Positions 14,817-15,963 of a DNA stretch of 15,963 bases are shown here, one piece after another. Every line of letters starts with the position of its first letter. Positions within the stretch are counted from its first letter, which is position 1. The DNA is taken from contig DDIS01000156.1 in NCBI GenBank assembly GCA_002338615.1, positions 1-15,963 of the forward strand, read 5' to 3'. Below the pieces are notes generated by a model. The model saw nothing but the letters and a program-made list of their open reading frames with translations, ran no database searches and was not told the origin of the DNA. The position numbers and the translations under genes are program-made. The DNA comes from Proteobacteria bacterium UBA1844. Lineage in GTDB: Bacteria > Pseudomonadota > Gammaproteobacteria > Steroidobacterales > Woeseiaceae.

Positions 14817-14853
14817 CGAGAAGCAAGGCGCCGACACCGCGGGTGGTTCTCGT
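14816..14853 (+). other. Inverted repeat after the ATP-grasp gene
   Basis: ACGAGAA (14816-14822) pairs with TTCTCGT (14847-14853) and encloses a smaller CACC-GCG-GGTG hairpin. No T-run follows, so it is at best a weak or Rho-assisted end signal, or a stabilising 3' hairpin. It lies in the 88-bp gap before the thiamine-diphosphate enzyme gene. Confidence 0.25.
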
Positions 14854-14904
14854 TAGCCGCTCCCGTTATCCTCTGGCTATCCGACATTGCGCAAGGAAAA
14901 ATGC

Positions 14905-15963
14905 ATGACAGAACTTACCGGGGCTGATGCCATTGTCCAGTCATTGCTTGGCCATGGCGTTGATACGGTATTCGGTATTCCGGGCTACCAGACCTATGAG
15001 TTATTCGATGCGCTCGCAAGGGCCGGCACGCAGATCACCGTCTATACGAATCGCCACGAGCAAGGTGCAGGATACATGGCCTTCGGTTACGCGCGCTCGA
15101 CCGGAAAAGTCGGCGTCTTCTCGGTAGTGCCGGGTCCGGGCGTACTCAACGCTGCCAGCGCAATCTGCACGGCGCAGTCCACAGCGACACCGGTGCTGTG
15201 CATCGTGGGTCAGATACCCTCGTTTTCGATCGGTAAGCACTGGGGCATGTTGCATGAACTGCGCGACCAGGCCGGGACCTTGCGCACGCTTGCCAAAGAG
15301 GTGCTGACAATTGAGCAACCGGAAGACGCGCCGGCGCTGGTCGCCGAGGCGATGGCAGTTGCTACCGGCGGCGTGCCGGGTGTCGTCGTGCTCGAAATGG
15401 CGATGGATGTCATGGCACAGCGTGCGACATTTGCCGTACACCCCGCTGAACACGCTGCGCAGCCTGTGGCCGACATTGTGCCCAACGTGCAGAGTATTGA
15501 CGCCGCCGTGGAACTGCTGCGCAATGCGGCTGCGCCGATGATCGTGGCCGGCACCGCGGCGCTTGATGCCGCGCCGCACATCGTGGAACTGGCAGAACAA
15601 ATCGGTGCGCCGGTGGTCACCACGCAAAACGCCATCGGCCTTATTGACGCCCGCCACCCGCTCGCGTTCAACCTGCCACAGGGCTTCGATTACTGGCCGT
15701 CGGTCGACCTGCTGGTGGGCATTGGTTCGCGGCTCGAGTATCCGGGCCTGCATTGGGGCGGCTGGGCGGGCAAGAAGCTGATCCGCATCGACGCCGACCC
15801 AGATGCCTTGCAGCGGCCGCGCACCGCCGACGCCGCCTTGCACGGCACCCCGTCCTTGCTCGTCGAGCGTCTTAAGCAGAACCTGGAAAAGCACCCGATC
15901 TCCCCAGTGTCGATGACATCGTTTGCAGAGCGCAAGGCCAAGGCCGCACAGAGCTACGCCAAT
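14905..15963 (+). CDS. Thiamine-diphosphate enzyme of the IlvB/acetolactate synthase family (partial, 3' end outside window)
   Basis: 353 codons are present and the frame runs off the window, so the C-terminal ThDP/Mg-binding domain is not seen. The N-terminal PYR domain (about 1-165) carries the catalytic Glu in NRHEQGAGYMAFGYA (E52), then VVPGPGVLNAASAI and IVGQIPS. The following IGKHWGMLHELRDQ differs from the acetolactate synthase form (a DAFQE-like sequence), suggesting an uncharacterised decarboxylase/carboligase subgroup rather than the biosynthetic enzyme. The central domain begins near residue 185, with IVAGTAA and an EYPG segment later. The ATG at 14905 has an AAGGA site 7 nt upstream; an out-of-frame ATG at 14901 is not used. 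It is 88 nt behind the ATP-grasp gene on the same strand, so may be separate. Reaction and substrate are unknown. Confidence 0.88.
   Translation, partial: MTELTGADAIVQSLLGHGVDTVFGIPGYQTYELFDALARAGTQITVYTNRHEQGAGYMAFGYARSTGKVGVFSVVPGPGVLNAASAICTAQSTATPVLCIVGQIPSFSIGKHWGMLHELRDQAGTLRTLAKEVLTIEQPEDAPALVAEAMAVATGGVPGVVVLEMAMDVMAQRATFAVHPAEHAAQPVADIVPNVQSIDAAVELLRNAAAPMIVAGTAALDAAPHIVELAEQIGAPVVTTQNAIGLIDARHPLAFNLPQGFDYWPSVDLLVGIGSRLEYPGLHWGGWAGKKLIRIDADPDALQRPRTADAALHGTPSLLVERLKQNLEKHPISPVSMTSFAERKAKAAQSYAN

Noticed and set aside
15001..15894. Minus-strand open frame of 297 codons
   Set aside because: It lies wholly antisense to the thiamine-diphosphate enzyme, whose motifs are clear. The translation is rich in Arg, His and Gly with no recognisable domain, as expected of a shadow frame.
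1..15963. CRISPR array or prophage
   Set aside because: No regularly spaced repeats of the right length and no phage structural, integrase or lysis genes were found. The only dispersed repeat is the paired 12-mer.

Overview
The window is a moderately GC-rich chromosomal segment of a Gram-negative proteobacterium, most likely a gammaproteobacterium. This is inferred from the complete System I cytochrome c maturation (ccm) operon with separate ccmH and ccmI genes, the compact genes with overlapping starts and stops, and protein sequences of gammaproteobacterial type. No species can be named from sequence alone. There is no rRNA, CRISPR array, recognisable transposase or prophage.

Region 1 (positions 86-6761, minus strand) is a nine-gene ccm operon in the order ccmA-B-C-D-E-F-G-H-I. 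Seven of the eight junctions overlap or lie within 3 nt (ATGA, GTGA or TGATG overlaps); the widest gap is 10 nt (ccmB/ccmC). CcmA and CcmB, with CcmC and CcmD, load heme onto CcmE and release holo-CcmE. CcmG and CcmH keep apocytochrome cysteines reduced. CcmI delivers the apocytochrome and CcmF completes heme ligation, all at the periplasmic face of the inner membrane. A short duplicated motif (CGTGGGTGTCCT and variants) occurs as a pair in the 3' end of ccmF and again as a pair just beyond ccmI.

Region 2 (6762-9347) starts with an AT-rich divergent intergenic region. It is followed by a plus-strand gene encoding an ExeA/TniB-like P-loop ATPase fused to a C-terminal FHA domain, with an altered Walker B motif. 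This gene overlaps tail-to-tail with a minus-strand thymidine kinase gene (tdk). Upstream of tdk on the same strand is a small candidate gene with two CxxC pairs and a good ribosome binding site.

Region 3 (9348-10015, minus strand) holds an exported hypothetical protein directly downstream of a tRNA-Leu(UAA) gene.

Region 4 (10206-15963) has an mprF-like gene (aminoacyl-phosphatidylglycerol synthase/flippase) on the minus strand. It is divergent from a plus-strand set: an uncharacterised six-helix membrane protein with conserved-looking acidic/His residues, an ATP-grasp protein of the sugar-transfer-associated type 7 nt behind it, and a thiamine-diphosphate enzyme of the IlvB family that runs off the window. 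The mprF / membrane protein / ATP-grasp neighbourhood is the best candidate for an undescribed envelope-modification function, but the link is inferred from gene position only.
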